A DNA stretch of 64,000 nt from Sialis fuliginosa (lineage: Eukaryota > Arthropoda > Insecta > Megaloptera > Sialidae), in the NCBI GenBank assembly GCA_961205875.1, contig OY540821.1:14632001-14696000 (forward strand), read 5' to 3'. Position 1 is the stretch's first letter, and each line of letters opens with the position of its first letter. Shown piece by piece: positions 60,429 through 64,000 of this stretch. The translations under genes and the position numbers were made by a program. The notes beneath the pieces are model-generated. The model ran no database searches, was not told where the DNA came from, and was given only the letters and a program-made list of their open reading frames with translations.

Positions 60429-62750
60429 TTAAATTACAGATGGTATTAGATTTTATAAACTAGTTAAATTAAATGTTCGTAAAAACGATTACAAAGTGAG
60501 CTATGTCAGTTACTGACAATAAATATAACGAGGAATATTTAAATGATACTAAACATTTTGAGAAACGCTTGTTTAGGCTTGCATACATACATAGGTACAT
60601 ACGTTTATTGTGTCTGAAATATTTTGCCTCCCCCAATTTAAATATAAATGAATTATTGTATTCAGAGTTGTGTTGATATAATGAAGAATGGCTCCTTCTT
60701 ATTTTTTGTTGTAGTTTTAAGTATGAGAAGTTAAGCTCATACAATTATGTACTTTTTTTCTTGACAATCTAGGTTATGTATCTGATGTTATAAAGAATAA
60801 TTAATTATTATTTTAATTAATCTTATAATGCCGGAATTATTTTGTTTTGGTGAAATTAAAAATATTTATGATTATTTAATTAGTAAAAGGCAAGATTTAA
60901 GGCTTCCGTGGTGATCTTAAGATTAATTTCAAGTTTTAGGATGTTTACAATGATTTATTAGTTTAATACCCAATGTTTCGTTGCATGTTACAGTGAACTA
61001 ATAATAATATGCATTTTTCGTGGGTACCTACTATGTATTTTATATAATAGACATTTGTTTTTACAAAATACAGGTAAATTTAATATTTGCATATATTTTA
61101 TATATATAAATGAATGTTTGTTTGTATGAGGCTTATAGACTCGGGAATTACTGAACCGATTTCAATGCGATTTTTAGTATATTCCACCATTTAAATTGCA
61201 ACTAAAAGTAAAATTAGACTTCATAACACCAATAATTGTTTCAATTGTCCATTAATCTAGAAATATTTGCTGCACAAACTTCGTATTTTTGGGTTTTATC
61301 CCGCACTGCAATCCAACATTTTCAAAAGCGAAATTCAATCAAATTACTCAAAAGAAAACCCAGATATGTTGGTCAAACAAACGTGTAACGTGAGATAAAA
61401 CCCCAAAACACGAATTTTAAACAATGTACAACCGCGCAAGTCTCGATAAAAAAAGTATTATATAATACATAATACGTCTTAAAATGTTATTTTTCTCCGA
61501 AACACATTCAACACATGTCCAATTGTTTGATACAACATCCCTGGTACACATGTATGCAATATTTTATGAAAACTTGTAAATATTTATTTGTCCATCGACC
61601 ACAAAAAAGCTAACCTTTTTTTCCTCCATTTCGTCTGGAACGCCATTACAAATGCATTACCTTGTGTATGGAATACTTCAGCTACCTGGACTGTTTACAC
61701 AAGCATTTAACATAAAACGGTCTACTACTACATGTGTGTTCTTTCCGACGTTTCAGTATAAATATCGGGGGCCGCCTTTTGTATGTTGTATACGGTATTA
61801 TAATAATAAGTGCTTTTGTTGTATCTATGAATTCGTGGGGGAAATTTTTGATAATTTATGTTTGGAGGCGCGTACAAAGTAATCTAAAGTCCATGAATAA
61901 ATACATATATTCATATTATAGATGTATATACCTATGCAGTTAAGATGAAATCTTCCATTTTCTAGGCTTCCGCGGTTACTGTTTTTAACAACATGATATT
62001 ATTCAGCGTTGGAATTTATGACTTTTTAACATTTTATTACGCATTTAAAAAAATTTAATTTAAGAATTATTTATAAATTTTATTATGAATTGCTTTTTCG
62101 TCTATAGTCGAAATTCAATCAATATTTTACCTGCCTTAACAGCAACATATACACATGATTTTTGTTTGTGCACATCTATGGCACAGTACCTTTCGAATGA
62201 TGAAGTTTCATTCACCTCCTTTCAAATATTAAGTACTAAAAAAAACATATATGATAATTTATTTTCGGTGTTCGCGTATTAATATATAAATATAGATACT
62301 ATATTATAATTATTGTAATCAATAAATAAATCATATAGTACTTAACACTAACAAAGAGAAATAAATTTAGCATATTTAATTTAATAGGATAATTGCATTA
62401 CAAAGTTATTTTTTGCACATAATAGGGCTATTAATTCAGCAATAACAAAATAACATATTAAATTGTAACACAAAACTAAAATTAAACGCAACGAACTAAA
62501 AAGGACTTATTTTTACAATACCGTGGTGACTTGAATGCATGATAAGGGCACGATCCCTATAATTCTATTCAGGAAAGGTAGCAAACCAAAAATACCCTCA
62601 AGTCTTTTATATTGTTTGTTTAGGTTTCCTCGACTATCCTTTTATAAAGCCACTGATTCGGTATTATTTGTATTTAGAAGAAAAAATATATACACCCTAA
62701 AAAATCGACTTAGATTACCATATTTTTTTGATTGCTTTAGTAGCAGGAAA
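60429..62750. other. AT-rich noncoding DNA with a repeat copy
   Basis: The repeat shared with 41440-41545 lies at about 61095-61190. A GC-richer patch at 61740-61880 has two overlapping ORFs (61652-61882 and 61734-61943), one with a hydrophobic run (LLYVVYGIIIISAFVV), but there is no promoter or homology support. ORFs at 62085-62282 and 62535-62759 are likewise unsupported. Confidence 0.5.
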
Positions 62751-62830
62751 TGTCCATAAACCACGTAACGCTTTTTTCTAGAATTTTTGGACCCACATCC
62801 CCTAATGTTACGCTATGATCTTCCATCAAT
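62751..62830. repeat. Short degraded relative of the 3630-3980 element
   Basis: tgtccataaaccacgtaacg, ttttttctagaatttttgga, cccacatcccctaatgttac and gctatg follow the order 'ccata-a-ACGTAACGC ... TTTTTGGACCC ... CCCCT ... GTTACGC' known from the same insect repeat type. It is short and without defined ends. Confidence 0.45.
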
Positions 62831-64000
62831 CCTTTCAGTTGGACGAAGAATATTAATTTATTATGCTTTTAATTTTAATTATTGCAAAAAAGTATAACAT
62901 CATTATACAAATGGAGTATACAAATCGAAATTGTAATATAAGTTAATATAAATCAACTATGAAATTATAAATGGCTTACTAAGATATCTCAGTAATTTAT
63001 CTATAATAGGCTTGCATTTTATAATACATCGATTACTGTTTATTTTACATTATCAATACTACGACAAACTTGTACAGAAAAAATAACCGTAATAGAAAAA
63101 GAAATGTATAGCGTAATCAATATAAAACATTATACCTGTCTTTATCTAGATCGGATAATTGATACATGTATACAGTTCAATAAATCTTGTAATAAATTTA
63201 AGAATATTTATAGAGATGTTATTGCGAGTCAAATGTATCAAATCAGTAACATTGTGTTTTCGAGTTAAGTAACTGTAGAAGAATGAAATTGTTAATTTAA
63301 ATATTAATTCCATGTGATTTCTAGAACAGTTAATGTTTCGGTGTAAGAAAAAGACAAGCGTATACTAATTTATCTATACATAAAATAATAAATCATAATA
63401 CATGCAAAATTAATTTATTTATAACAACGAAGTTGAAGTGTAGTAATAAAGACAAGTGCTAATTGCAATCAGACTTGTGATTATAAATGTACATGTATCT
63501 GAAGAAATTAAAGAAGATGTGGAAAACAAATAAAACCGATTTTTACCCATAACTTTAAGTGATTTTATGTTATAAAATATGTAACTGAACGTGGTGATAA
63601 AATTGATATTGCTATAAAAGTTATGTTTTAATAGCTTGACATGGTTTTGGTTTATTATTGAATATTTACTTGAACATTTATTTTCTAAAAACATATATAA
63701 ATTACTCAGATGTAGTTTGGAAAAGATTATACAGTATACAGGGTGTGAAATCATTATAAGATCAGGCATTTATTTAAACTAAAATTCGATCTTGTAACTC
63801 GGAAACAAAGTGATATAAACATTCTAAATACGCCAATCAATTCTACACAAAATATGCTTTAAAAACTGCAAACAAAATAGCTTTGACAAAATAGCTATTT
63901 AAAGAATTTGATACTTTTTAGATTTTTAGGTATACCGCCTAAACCACATACAATTATTATAATTTTTTTATGTAGTAATACTCACCCCTCCCTTACAAAT
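62831..64000. other. AT-rich noncoding DNA to the window end
   Basis: A 116-codon minus-strand ORF (63419-63769) is AT-rich with low-complexity Ile, Ser, Tyr and Phe content and is not supported as a gene. An isolated tatacagggtgtgaaatc at about 63735 resembles a lone MITE end. Confidence 0.5.

Noticed and set aside
61652-61943. Two overlapping ORFs, one with a hydrophobic stretch
   Set aside because: Tempting as a small membrane protein, but no TATA-initiator pair at the right spacing, no clear stop-proximal AATAAA, and no recognisable family.
63419-63769. 116-codon minus-strand ORF
   Set aside because: Low-complexity Ile/Ser/Tyr/Phe composition as expected from AT-rich DNA, with no supporting signals; about this many long ORFs are expected by chance.

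Overview
The window is an AT-rich (roughly 28% G+C by eye), gene-poor stretch of a eukaryotic nuclear genome, most likely from an insect. The grounds are indirect: many short non-autonomous DNA transposons, the widespread insect repeat built around 'ACCGATTTTGATGAAATTTGG'-like text, frequent taggtac/gtaccta strings, and one gene with a TATA + TCAGTC initiator promoter typical of arthropods. I cannot assign an order; Hemiptera or Lepidoptera would fit. There are no bacterial signals: no operons, no long ORFs, no CRISPR. I recognised no tRNA or rRNA gene.

Only one protein-coding gene is reasonably supported: a short intronless ORF at 46044-46334 (+) for a 96-residue, charged, helical, unrecognised protein. 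It has a compact promoter (inverted CCAAT, TATAAAA, TCAGTC, MTE-like AACG) and AATAAA signals downstream. Three other ORFs (16239-16610 -, 22982-23152 +, 33701-34036 +) are weak candidates. ORFs of 60-120 codons are expected by chance in a sequence of this size and composition, so most are left out.

The rest is repeats and featureless AT-rich DNA. From left to right: an inverted-repeat element at 3630-3980; an array region with a 184-bp duplication (13138-13510) and a 93-94-bp satellite with mixed unit types (13611-14309); three copies of a ~1.07-kb hAT-like foldback element (18367-19301, 37655-38719, 51256-52330), the third inserted inside a smaller GC-rich palindromic element; two adjacent MITEs at 23450-23637 (TTA duplication) and 23672-23899; a 1,727-bp element at 35373-37099 with 39-bp terminal inverted repeats, CACTATG-type ends and a perfect 5-bp CATTG duplication, resembling Transib; further MITEs at 31208-31414, 55974-56279 and 60075-60428; and three dispersed copies of a ~450-bp repeat (8461-8935, 27295-27690, 58850-59305).

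The most interesting points are the orphan gene with its complete core promoter, the Transib-like element whose ends resemble the heptamer/spacer/nonamer layout of V(D)J recombination signals, and the foldback family, in which the central loop is found in both orientations relative to the ends. All family names come from reading termini and target-site duplications by eye; no database search was possible.
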